Of a DNA stretch of 64,000 bases, positions 18,465-25,704 are shown in pieces. The position numbers and the translations under genes were made by a program. Source of the stretch: JANMZR01 sp040385875 (GTDB lineage: Bacteria > Bacteroidota > Bacteroidia > Cytophagales > Spirosomataceae); assembly GCA_040385875.1 (NCBI GenBank), contig JAZKGO010000155.1, positions 10,486-74,485 of the forward strand, written 5' to 3'. The first letter of the stretch is position 1. Each line of letters begins with the position of its first letter. The notes beneath the pieces were generated by a model. The model worked only from the letters and a program-made list of their open reading frames with translations, was not told the origin of the DNA and made no database searches.

Positions 18465-18959
18465 ATGAAAAATTTACAAAAATTAGCAGCAATAGTATTA
18501 GTGGGTTTAAGTCTTAACCTTAAAGCCCAAAAAGTGGCGCCAAAAGATGGCGATCGAAACCCCAATCAAAAAATTGAGGCCGCACGTATAGGAATGATTA
18601 CCAATCGGTTAGACCTTACTTCTGAGCAAGCAACAGCTTTCTGGCCAGTTTACAACGAGTTTGAAGCCAAGAAAACTGAGGTCAAAAAAGATTTAAGAAA
18701 ACATTTGTCCGAAAGCCGCTCACTTGCTTCCAACGACGAAAAGATCATGACTGAATTAAAAGAAATGATTACGCTCCGTCAAAAAGATGTGGATTTGGAT
18801 AAAGAATATCTTAGCAAATTTTTGAAAGTAATCAATCCTCGCCAAGTTTCTGAACTATTCAGGACAGAGCAAATGTTTAAGCAAATGCTCTTAAAAAGAT
18901 TAGAATATAGATACGAGAGAGGTGATAAAGGTGATAAAGGGCCAAAGGGGCCAAAATAA
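18465..18959 (+). CDS. Periplasmic Spy/CpxP-like stress protein
   Basis: 164 residues with a signal peptide ending LNLKAQ. The mature part is mostly charged helix. The segment RLDLTSEQATAFWPVYNEFE resembles the LTxxQ motif of the Spy/CpxP family and of CnrX-type sensors, which are periplasmic helical hairpins that sense or buffer envelope stress. The tail is very basic, with GDKGDKGPKGPK repeats. It is the third gene (21 bp spacing) of the ECF sigma operon and is followed by a clear terminator. It may be the ligand-sensing partner or a regulon member; the sequence does not decide between them. Confidence 0.65.
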   Translation: MKNLQKLAAIVLVGLSLNLKAQKVAPKDGDRNPNQKIEAARIGMITNRLDLTSEQATAFWPVYNEFEAKKTEVKKDLRKHLSESRSLASNDEKIMTELKEMITLRQKDVDLDKEYLSKFLKVINPRQVSELFRTEQMFKQMLLKRLEYRYERGDKGDKGPKGPK

Positions 18960-18998
18960 AGAGAACATTTAGATAATTATAGGGGTAGTGAATATAAG

Positions 18999-19033
18999 GC
19001 CAATGATTCGAAATCATTGGCTATTATTTTTTA
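18999..19033 (+). terminator. Rho-independent terminator of the ECF sigma operon
   Basis: A 10-bp perfect stem, GCCAATGATT / AATCATTGGC (18999-19008 with 19012-19021), with a 3-base loop is followed by TATTATTTTTT. Confidence 0.88.
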
Positions 19034-19070
19034 AAGAGGTTTCTAAAATTAGATATTTACAAATATTCTG

Positions 19071-19078
19071 TATTTTTG
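19071..19078 (+). promoter_or_regulatory. Possible -7 box for the sugar isomerase gene
   Basis: TATTTTTG fits TAnnTTTG and lies 18 bases before the ATG at 19097. It overlaps a TTG at 19076 that would otherwise be an alternative in-frame start, which argues for the ATG. Confidence 0.4.
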
Positions 19079-19096
19079 AAAAAAGAAAATATAAAC

Positions 19097-20011
19097 ATGT
19101 ACGATTTAGGTTTCGTTTCAGCGATTTTCGCTGAAAAATCATTCGAAGAGGTCATCGATTTTGCCTCAGAAAATCAGTTTCAGTGTGTTGAAATGATGTG
19201 CTGGCCAAAAGGAAAAGCTGAACGAAGATATGCGGGAGTTACCCATATTGATGTAGATAATTTAGACGAAAATAGCATAGAAAAAATACAAACTTACCTG
19301 AAAAAAAAGGAAGTATATATCTCAGCATTAGGCTATTACCCTAATCCTATGGATGCGGATATAGAAAAAAGAGAAATCTATATTGAGCATATTAAAAAAG
19401 TGATTTCGGCTGCACAATCCTTGAAAATACCTGTTGTAAATACCTTTATTGGAAGAAGTCAATTGGCCACACTGGAAGAAAATTTTACACTTTTTACTAA
19501 ACTTTGGCCGCCGATTATTGCACATGCAGAAAATTGCCATGTTAAAGTAGGCATTGAAAACTGTCCCATGTTTTTCACTCAGGACGAATGGCCTAATGGA
19601 AAAAATATGGCTATTTCACCACAAATTTGGGATAGACTTTTCGCTATTGCGGATTCAGAAAATTTAGGATTGAATTACGACCCGTCACATGCTATTTGGC
19701 AGCAAATGGATTATATTTCACATATCAAGGACTATTCAAAAAAGCTATTCCACGTGCATTTGAAAGACGCAAAATTACATCGAGAAAAACTTGAAAAAGT
19801 GGGTATACTAGCCACTCCGCTAGAGTATCATACTCCAAAATTATCTGGACGTGGTGAGGTTGATTGGGCTTTATTTTTTGAAAACTTAAAAAATCATGGC
19901 TATCAAGGGCCAGTTGTGATAGAATTTGAGGACAAGGAATTTGAAAAATCTGAAGAAAAAATCATTGAAGGCCTGCTTGCTACTCGTGATTATGTGCAAA
20001 AATATCTATGA
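19097..20011 (+). CDS. Sugar phosphate isomerase/epimerase (xylose isomerase-like TIM barrel)
   Basis: 304 residues from ATG 19097; an in-frame TTG at 19076 falls in a promoter-like box and is not preferred. It has an AP endonuclease 2-type TIM barrel. Metal ligands can be placed in VGIENCPMF (Glu), GLNYDPSHAIW (Asp, His), FHVHLKDAKL (His, Asp) and the final PVVIEFED (Glu). Proteins of this family epimerise or isomerise sugars, inositols or hydroxypyruvate using a divalent metal. The stop overlaps the start of the VOC gene (ATGA), so the two are translationally coupled. The substrate is unknown. Confidence 0.88.
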   Translation: MYDLGFVSAIFAEKSFEEVIDFASENQFQCVEMMCWPKGKAERRYAGVTHIDVDNLDENSIEKIQTYLKKKEVYISALGYYPNPMDADIEKREIYIEHIKKVISAAQSLKIPVVNTFIGRSQLATLEENFTLFTKLWPPIIAHAENCHVKVGIENCPMFFTQDEWPNGKNMAISPQIWDRLFAIADSENLGLNYDPSHAIWQQMDYISHIKDYSKKLFHVHLKDAKLHREKLEKVGILATPLEYHTPKLSGRGEVDWALFFENLKNHGYQGPVVIEFEDKEFEKSEEKIIEGLLATRDYVQKYL

Positions 20012-20400
20012 TAAAAATTGAACATTTGGCTATTTGGGTCAGAAATATAGAAGAGTTGAAGACCTTCTACGAAAAATATTTTGATGCAAAATCAAACAAA
20101 ATCTATCATAATAAAACCAAAGATTTCAGATCTTATTTTTTAAGTTTTGGTGCAGGACCTAGGCTAGAAATTATGCAAATGACTGGTATTCAACATTCTG
20201 CAAATAATGAATCAAACCAAAGTTATGGCTTGATTCATTTTGCGATTTCAGTGGGCTCTAAAGAATTGGTAGATTCAAAAACTGATGAACTAAGAGCTGC
20301 AGGGTACAAAATAATTGGCGAACCACGCACTACCGGCGACGGATACTATGAATCAGTGGTGCTAGATCCTGAGCATAATAGAATTGAAATCACGGTTTAA
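20008..20400 (+). CDS. VOC family (glyoxalase/bleomycin-resistance fold) protein
   Basis: 130 residues forming one vicinal-oxygen-chelate unit. The N-terminal half has IEHLAIWVRNIEELKTFYEKYF with the first metal His. The second half has GLIHFAISVGS and ends VVLDPEHNRIEITV, with the expected Glu. Homologues include lactoylglutathione lyase-like enzymes and small dioxygenase relatives. It overlaps the isomerase gene by 4 bases, and its stop overlaps the stop of the convergent haemoglobin gene by 4 bases, so there is no room for a separate terminator. Confidence 0.9.
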   Translation: MIKIEHLAIWVRNIEELKTFYEKYFDAKSNKIYHNKTKDFRSYFLSFGAGPRLEIMQMTGIQHSANNESNQSYGLIHFAISVGSKELVDSKTDELRAAGYKIIGEPRTTGDGYYESVVLDPEHNRIEITV

Positions 20401-20816
20401 TTGGCGGCAAGCTTGTTCATATAATCAATTTTATATGCCCAGCTCATCGCCACATTTTTAGCTCTCAGCTTTATTTCTGTCGCTTTTTCACCCTCAAAAA
20501 TTTCGTCAACAGTTTCATCAAAAAGATTGAGCCAGGTATCAAAATGCATAGGACTTAACGGTTGTTGTGCATTAATTGCCAAATGAGGACGCAATGGATG
20601 CCCTTCATAACCAAGCTCTTCAAACAAAACCATATTCCAAAAATTATACATCTTAGGCAAATGTGTTTCCCAATTCACTTTGGCTAAATCGATAAAAATG
20701 GGACCTAAAACTTCATTTAAACGGATTTTCTCATAAAATCTGTCCACAAGTACTTGAATATCAGCTTTGTTTTGAATGTCAGTCGGCATAAAAAATAGTT
20801 TATTTGATGAAACCAA
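20397..20816 (-). CDS. Group III truncated haemoglobin
   Basis: 139 residues of the 2-over-2 globin fold, group III (trHbP/Ctb type). The N-terminal ADIQVLVDRFYEKIRLNEVLGPIF includes the B-helix aromatic. The middle WETHLPKMYNFWNMVLFEELGYEG and the proximal His region (MHFDTWLNLFDETVDEIF) follow. The late WAYKI is typical of the group. These proteins bind haem and handle O2 or NO. It is encoded 2 bp downstream of a fatty-acid desaturase, an O2-using diiron enzyme, suggesting co-expression under the same conditions. Confidence 0.93.
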   Translation of the reverse strand: MVSSNKLFFMPTDIQNKADIQVLVDRFYEKIRLNEVLGPIFIDLAKVNWETHLPKMYNFWNMVLFEELGYEGHPLRPHLAINAQQPLSPMHFDTWLNLFDETVDEIFEGEKATEIKLRAKNVAMSWAYKIDYMNKLAAN

Positions 20817-20818
20817 AT

Positions 20819-21565
20819 CTACATATAATTGAGATCGTTGTTCAATTTGAGTTTAATAATCTTCAATTTATTAAGCAATAATATGATGGGATAAGTCGGA
20901 TCAAACTCATGCCATTTAATTCCAAAATTGGCTCTGCCACCCAATTTATGATGATTATTATGGTAAGATTCACCCATCATCAGAAAGTCGAAAGGTAATA
21001 GATTTTTAGCGGTATCATTTACTTTAAAATTGACATATCCGTATTTATGTGCAAACCAATTAATGATTACACCATGTACGGGGCCCATTAAAAAATGAAT
21101 GGGTAATAAAAAATATTGCCAAGTGGCAGTTGCAAAATATAGATAAAAAAGCACATAAAACGTACCCCAAGCGACTCTCGTAATCCAATTGTCCCCCAAC
21201 ATTTCTACTTTTTTGTAAAAAGGCACTCCTTTTAAAAATTTAGGCTCAATTCCCGCCCTATCATGCAATACATCATTGTAAAAGTTCTTAGTTTTCCACA
21301 TCATATCGAACAAATTTTTCGAAAAAGAAGGAGAATGGGGATCCTTCTCTGTATCGGCAAAAGCATGATGAAGCCTATGCATAATTCCATAAGCCTTTGG
21401 ACTTAAAAAGGAAGAACCCTGAGTGATAAAGGTAAACCAATAGAAAAACTTTTCCCATCTTTTAGACATTAAAAACATCTGGTGAGCGGCATATCGATGC
21501 AAAAAAAAGGTCTGCGAAAAAAGAGATAGATACCAATGAGCAAGAAAGAAAATTAAAATAGCCAT
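20819..21565 (-). CDS. Membrane fatty acid (acyl-CoA) desaturase
   Basis: 248 residues with the three histidine boxes of the membrane desaturase family: HRYAAH at residues 23-28, HRLHH near residue 64 and HNNHH near residue 204. These ligate a diiron centre that introduces a cis double bond (delta-9 class by similarity) into an acyl chain using O2. Four membrane spans are visible. The protein starts just before the first histidine box, slightly shorter at the N-terminus than most delta-9 desaturases. It is the first gene of a two-gene operon with the truncated haemoglobin (2-bp spacing). A TACTTTTG promoter-like box lies 24 bases upstream of the ATG. Confidence 0.92.
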   Translation of the reverse strand: MAILIFFLAHWYLSLFSQTFFLHRYAAHQMFLMSKRWEKFFYWFTFITQGSSFLSPKAYGIMHRLHHAFADTEKDPHSPSFSKNLFDMMWKTKNFYNDVLHDRAGIEPKFLKGVPFYKKVEMLGDNWITRVAWGTFYVLFYLYFATATWQYFLLPIHFLMGPVHGVIINWFAHKYGYVNFKVNDTAKNLLPFDFLMMGESYHNNHHKLGGRANFGIKWHEFDPTYPIILLLNKLKIIKLKLNNDLNYM

Positions 21566-21588
21566 AAATTAATAGTTTGATTTACTGG

Positions 21589-21596
21589 CAAAAGTA
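21589..21596 (-). promoter_or_regulatory. Possible -7 box for the desaturase-globin operon
   Basis: On the minus strand TACTTTTG fits the consensus TAnnTTTG and lies 24 bases upstream of the desaturase ATG. No convincing -33 element accompanies it. Confidence 0.38.
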
Positions 21597-21817
21597 GTTC
21601 TTAAAAAAAAAGAAAAATATGATTAAAATCAGTCATTAAATTTTATTCCAAACAAATTGAATTGCATGCAACTTTGCATTTTTAATTCACAAGGCTTGGT
21701 AAAATCATCAAAATCAGCTAATTTTAACTAAATTATGGTAAATTTTTCGACTTTGCTATCTCAAAATCGACCAAAATTATGAAGAATCTTAATTCCAATT
21801 TATATAAATAAACTAAT

Positions 21818-22339
21818 ATGAAGAGATTATTAATTGATATGGACGATGTGATGGCGGATACTTTTGAACATATAGTGAATAAGGTAAATGAGCGCAGAGG
21901 TACTAACTGGACGAAAGAAGCAGTAAACTCAACTGAAATGATGGCTAAATTCAATGAGGATTATCAGCCCGTTCGAAATTTTTTATGGGAAAAAGGCTTT
22001 TTTGCTGATATTCCTTTAATGCCTGATGCACAAGAAGTGGTGGAAAAATTGCACCAAAAATATGAGATATTCATTGTTTCAGCTGCAACAGAATTCCCTC
22101 TTTCTATGGCTGAGAAATTGACCTGGCTTGAAAAATACTTTCCTTATATTGGATGGGCACATACGGTGTTTTGTGGCCATAAGTACATGATTAAGGCTGA
22201 TTATTTGATTGATGATCACGAGAAAAATCTTGCAAAGTTTACAGGAACTCCTCTCCTATTTAATGCTCCTCATAATTTAGGGATTGAAGGCTATTTAAGA
22301 ATGAATTCATGGAAAGATGTGGCCAACTATTTATTATAG
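21818..22339 (+). CDS. 5'(3')-deoxyribonucleotidase-like HAD phosphatase
   Basis: 173 residues of the NT5C-type HAD family. The nucleophile motif is DMDDV at residues 7-11 (Asp7, with Asp9 as acid/base). It is followed by the cap region beginning ADTFEHIVNKVNERRGTNW, motif II VSAATE, and the acidic motif DYLIDDHEKNLAKF near residue 130. These enzymes dephosphorylate deoxyribonucleoside monophosphates and help balance nucleotide pools. It is followed after 36 bp by the DUF3810 gene. Confidence 0.88.
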   Translation: MKRLLIDMDDVMADTFEHIVNKVNERRGTNWTKEAVNSTEMMAKFNEDYQPVRNFLWEKGFFADIPLMPDAQEVVEKLHQKYEIFIVSAATEFPLSMAEKLTWLEKYFPYIGWAHTVFCGHKYMIKADYLIDDHEKNLAKFTGTPLLFNAPHNLGIEGYLRMNSWKDVANYLL

Positions 22340-22375
22340 AAAGCCTCCTTTAGCAGTAAATAAATAAAGTAATTC

Positions 22376-23479
22376 ATGAACTATTGGAAGAATGGTTATC
22401 AACGTACAAGGCTCTATATTGCTATTTTGCTGCCCATTCAAATCATTGTGTTTTCATGGTTCAAACAAAATCAAAATTGGGTTGAAAATATTTATATCAA
22501 ACTGATATACAATCAATTCAGCCTATTCCTCAGAATAATTACTGGCTTTTTTGAAATCTCAATTGGCTTGATTTTGATGTATTGCTTTTTGTTATTCATC
22601 CTTTACAAAATAATAAAAAATATAGTTAATTTAACAAGGAAGCACCTCAAGTTAAAAGACTTTTTCTTAAATACAATTTGCACCCTCTCAATACTTTACG
22701 GTTTCTATATGCTTAGTTGGGGATTGGCCTATTACCGCAAGCCAATTGCCACCATTAATCAGTTAAATATTGAAAATATTGATTTTGAGGAAATAAAAAC
22801 TCTTGCTGAAAATCTAATTATTCTAACCAATGAAAGTCGGTCGAGAATAACCAATGAGGAAGCAAGATCGTCAAATATCAAGCAATATTTTGGAATAGCA
22901 AAAATTGGTTATGACAATATTTCAAGAGAAATCCCAGAGCTAACCTATCAAAAACCATCCATCAAAATAGGCTTTAATCAAACAATATTGTCGTATTTGA
23001 GTGCGGGGGGAATTTACAGTTTCCCTACAGGTGAAGCCAATGTCAATGCAATTAATTCTGCTTTTGAGGCACCTTTCACTATCTGCCACGAAATGGCACA
23101 TCAGTTGGGATTTGCCTCCGAAGAGGAAGCCAATTATATTTCCTTTTTGGCATGTACCCATAATCCAAAGCCAATATTTCGATATTCGGCTTATTCAGAG
23201 GCACTTAGCTATACATTGAGCAATATTTACAGGCAAGATTCAACGCTATATTTGGGTATGAAATCTAAAATAGATACCAATGTTTTAGCGGATTTTGCCT
23301 TTGCAAAAGCAAAATGGAAGCCCTACCAGATTCCTTTTATTAGAAAAACTTCCTCTTATCTCTATGATATTTTTCTTAAATCTAATGACCAAGAGGAAGG
23401 AATTAAAAGTTACGGGTTAGTAGTGGAATTATTGGTAGGAGAAATGAGAAAGAAAAAAGCGATGAGTGATGAGAGATGA
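22376..23479 (+). CDS. DUF3810 membrane protein with zincin-like HExxH
   Basis: 367 residues: three N-terminal membrane spans (about residues 15-130) followed by a large soluble domain. Near residue 237 the sequence ICHEMAHQLGFASEEEANYI contains HEMAH, the HExxH zinc motif, followed by an EExAN segment that could supply the third ligand. This matches DUF3810, a Bacteroidota family with gluzincin-like features and no known substrate. It is the last gene before an assembly gap and a stretch of short repeats. Calling it an active protease is an inference from the motif. Confidence 0.82.
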   Translation: MNYWKNGYQRTRLYIAILLPIQIIVFSWFKQNQNWVENIYIKLIYNQFSLFLRIITGFFEISIGLILMYCFLLFILYKIIKNIVNLTRKHLKLKDFFLNTICTLSILYGFYMLSWGLAYYRKPIATINQLNIENIDFEEIKTLAENLIILTNESRSRITNEEARSSNIKQYFGIAKIGYDNISREIPELTYQKPSIKIGFNQTILSYLSAGGIYSFPTGEANVNAINSAFEAPFTICHEMAHQLGFASEEEANYISFLACTHNPKPIFRYSAYSEALSYTLSNIYRQDSTLYLGMKSKIDTNVLADFAFAKAKWKPYQIPFIRKTSSYLYDIFLKSNDQEEGIKSYGLVVELLVGEMRKKKAMSDER

Positions 23480-23759
23480 GTTTTTTCTTATTGCGTAGTG
23501 AGTATTGCGTTTTCACTTTCAGCCAGTTTTACTGCAACTTCCAAATTTCAATATAACAAATTGCCTACAACCCTAACATCTAAAATCAAAAATCGAACAT
23601 CTAAATGATAGACATCAAAAANNNNNNNNNNNNNNNNNNNNNNNNNNNNNNNNNNNNNNNNNNNNNNNNNNNNNNNNNNNNNNNNNNNNNNNNNNNNNNN
23701 NNNNNNNNNNNNNNNNNNNNNACAACCCTAACATCTAAAATCAAAAATCGAACATCTAA
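23480..23759. repeat. Low-complexity intergenic DNA interrupted by an assembly gap
   Basis: Outside the N run this region holds short near-repeats (GATGAGTGATGAGAGATGAG at the DUF3810 stop; AACATCTAAA twice). I see no gene, RNA or terminator. Collapsing the artefact leaves about 125 bp of real spacer. Confidence 0.6.
23622..23721. other. Assembly gap (100 N); flanks are a 55-bp duplication
   Basis: 23567-23621 equals 23722-23776 over 55 bases, so the start of the MFS gene is present twice. The real sequence is continuous. Confidence 0.97.
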
Positions 23760-24887
23760 ATGATAGACATCAAAAAAGCGGAATACGCTACCAAAGCCTT
23801 ATTTTTTGCCTGTGGAGTGGGTTTTTCTAGCTGGGCTTCACGCATTCCAGAAATCAAGGAAAAACTCCATTTAAACGATGCGGAATTTGGCTCTGTCCTT
23901 TTCGCCATGCCTATTGGAAGCTTATGTGCGCTGCCAATTGCCGCTATAGTGGTCGAAAAATTTGGCAGTAAAAATGTGGTACTTACAGCTAGCCTATTCT
24001 ATTTGGTGGTTATGCCGTTACTAGGACTGGCTAATAGTGGCCTATTTTTAGCAATAACCTTATTTTTCTTTGGTTTCGGAGGCGACTTACTCAATATATC
24101 CATGAATGTGCAAGCTGTGGGTGTCGAAAAAGCCCAAAATCGATCATTTATGAGCTTTTTTCATGGCATTTTTAGTGTTGGCTTTATGATTGGAGCAGCA
24201 TTGGGTGGCTTTTTAGCTAAATTTGAAATAACTCCAGCGATACATTTAGGTTTAGTGGGATTAATGGTAATTTTAGTTGGAAGTATTTCCTATCCAATTC
24301 TTTTAAGCCACGATGAAAAACCTGCTGAACCCAGTCCATTATTTGCCTGGCCAGATAAATCGCTAATAATTTTGGGCATAATTTGCCTTTGTGCCATGCT
24401 TTGCGAAGGTGCTATGGCCGACTGGTCGGTAATATATTACAAAAAAGTGATGGCAAATCCTAACGGTTTTGTGACAGCTGCCTTTACAGCATTTTCGGTG
24501 GCAATGGTAATCGGCAGACTTTTTGGTGATGGTTTTTTGAGAAAGACCAGCTTGACTAAACTACTACTGATCAACTCGTTATTATTGATTTCGGGTATGT
24601 CAATCGCATTAATCTACACTTCACCTATTAATGTAATAATTGGTTTTGGCATTACAGGCTTGGGACTTTCCACAATGGTTCCAATGATTTATAGTGAAGC
24701 TGGTCATTCAAAAACGATGAGCTCGGGAGCCGCTTTGGCCGCAATTACCACTATTGGTATGTTTGGTTTTATGATTGGGCCAGTATTTATTGGCTTTATT
24801 TCTGAGCTTTCAAATCTTCGAATCGCCCTTTCTAGTTTGATTGTTTTAGGAATTGTTTCGGCGTTCTTTACTCGAAAAATTCAATAA
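23760..24887 (+). CDS. MFS transporter
   Basis: 375 residues with about twelve hydrophobic spans, a Major Facilitator Superfamily carrier. The N-terminus (KALFFACGVGFSSWASRIPEIKEKL) and the loop between TM2 and TM3 (VVEKFGSKNVV) resemble the YbjJ/fucose-permease-like branch, often annotated as sugar or inner-membrane MFS proteins. The same start codon is also present in the duplicated contig end at 23605; the copy at 23760 is the one joined to the full gene. The substrate is not predictable from sequence. Confidence 0.9.
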   Translation: MIDIKKAEYATKALFFACGVGFSSWASRIPEIKEKLHLNDAEFGSVLFAMPIGSLCALPIAAIVVEKFGSKNVVLTASLFYLVVMPLLGLANSGLFLAITLFFFGFGGDLLNISMNVQAVGVEKAQNRSFMSFFHGIFSVGFMIGAALGGFLAKFEITPAIHLGLVGLMVILVGSISYPILLSHDEKPAEPSPLFAWPDKSLIILGIICLCAMLCEGAMADWSVIYYKKVMANPNGFVTAAFTAFSVAMVIGRLFGDGFLRKTSLTKLLLINSLLLISGMSIALIYTSPINVIIGFGITGLGLSTMVPMIYSEAGHSKTMSSGAALAAITTIGMFGFMIGPVFIGFISELSNLRIALSSLIVLGIVSAFFTRKIQ

Positions 24888-24899
24888 TTGCTATTTTCA

Positions 24900-25160
24900 G
24901 ATTTCTACCTGCAAAAAGCTATAAAGGGCAGCTCCAAGGTAACTTGAAATGACAAAAGTTAAGCTTCTTCACATAGATGCGAAGTTTCTCCTGTTTTTGT
25001 CCTTTCGACTCGTCCCACTTTTTCTGCGGGACTGAGGAGAAATCTAAGTTCAAGTGGAGTAAGTAGTTTGACAATAATCCTCAGATTTCTCACCAGCCAA
25101 CTGTGTAGCGATTCGAAATAACAAAAAGGGTTACTTAGTAAGTGACATGGAATAACAAAA
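24900..25160. repeat. Non-coding, repeat-like intergenic region
   Basis: The ~280 bp between the MFS gene and the redoxin gene carry no open frame of interest. They contain a hairpin, GTCCCACTTTTTCTGCGGGAC (near 25013-25033). Around it are repeated related words (TTTCTCCTG, CTGAGGAGAAATCT, CCTCAGATTTCTC) and two TTGAAATGACAAAA / TCGAAATAACAAAA-like words. This resembles interspersed intergenic repeats of Bacteroidota genomes; copy number cannot be judged from this window. Confidence 0.5.
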
Positions 25161-25171
25161 AAATCAAGAAA

Positions 25172-25669
25172 TCACTTCAAATATTTAGCCAAATCTTCAA
25201 TTTTAACTTGCCCAGAAAGCTTATCAACTAATTGATTTTGAGGATTGTAGATAAAAATAGTTGGGAATCCCATATTACCAAATTCCTTTGATAATACTTC
25301 AGGTTCAATTTGGCAAAATGTAATATTGGGGATATTTTTAAACTGATAATCAGCGGCAAATATTTTAATGTTCCGCATTTTTTCCATTGAAATAAACGTA
25401 ATTTCAGCATTTTTAAAATCAGATAAATGTTTTTGTAAAAGTGTAGCCTCGGCTTGGCAATGCTCACATTTACTATCGAAAAAAATCAGAAAATGAAATT
25501 TATTTGAGTCAGTTCTTAAGCTAACCAACTTATCCTCAATTGATTGCAATTGAATATTGGGAATTAAATTAGAAGTTGCATTTTTCTGTTTTGAAAAGAA
25601 TTTATATCCAGCAAAAGCTATTATGCAGAAAATTAAAAATGCAATTATATATTTTAGATTCGTTTTCAA
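25172..25669 (-). CDS. Membrane-anchored thioredoxin-fold (redoxin) protein
   Basis: 165 residues. One N-terminal membrane anchor (IIAFLIFCIIAFAGYKFF) is followed by a thioredoxin fold facing the periplasm. The CxxC site is in FFDSKCEHCQAEATLL, and the cis-Pro loop is at NMGFPTIFIYN. It belongs with TlpA/ResA-like redoxins that reduce disulphides, for instance in cytochrome maturation. Its start is 35 bp after the oxoprolinase stop on the same strand, so it may be the distal gene of that operon. No cytochrome-maturation gene is adjacent. Confidence 0.85.
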   Translation of the reverse strand: MKTNLKYIIAFLIFCIIAFAGYKFFSKQKNATSNLIPNIQLQSIEDKLVSLRTDSNKFHFLIFFDSKCEHCQAEATLLQKHLSDFKNAEITFISMEKMRNIKIFAADYQFKNIPNITFCQIEPEVLSKEFGNMGFPTIFIYNPQNQLVDKLSGQVKIEDLAKYLK

Positions 25670-25704
25670 TTGATTTTTTTATTTTCAAAAATTTCACTTA
25701 AAAA

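Noticed and set aside
19076..19096. TTG start for the sugar isomerase gene
   Set aside because: It falls inside a TAnnTTTG promoter-like box; ATG 19097 gives the conserved barrel start.
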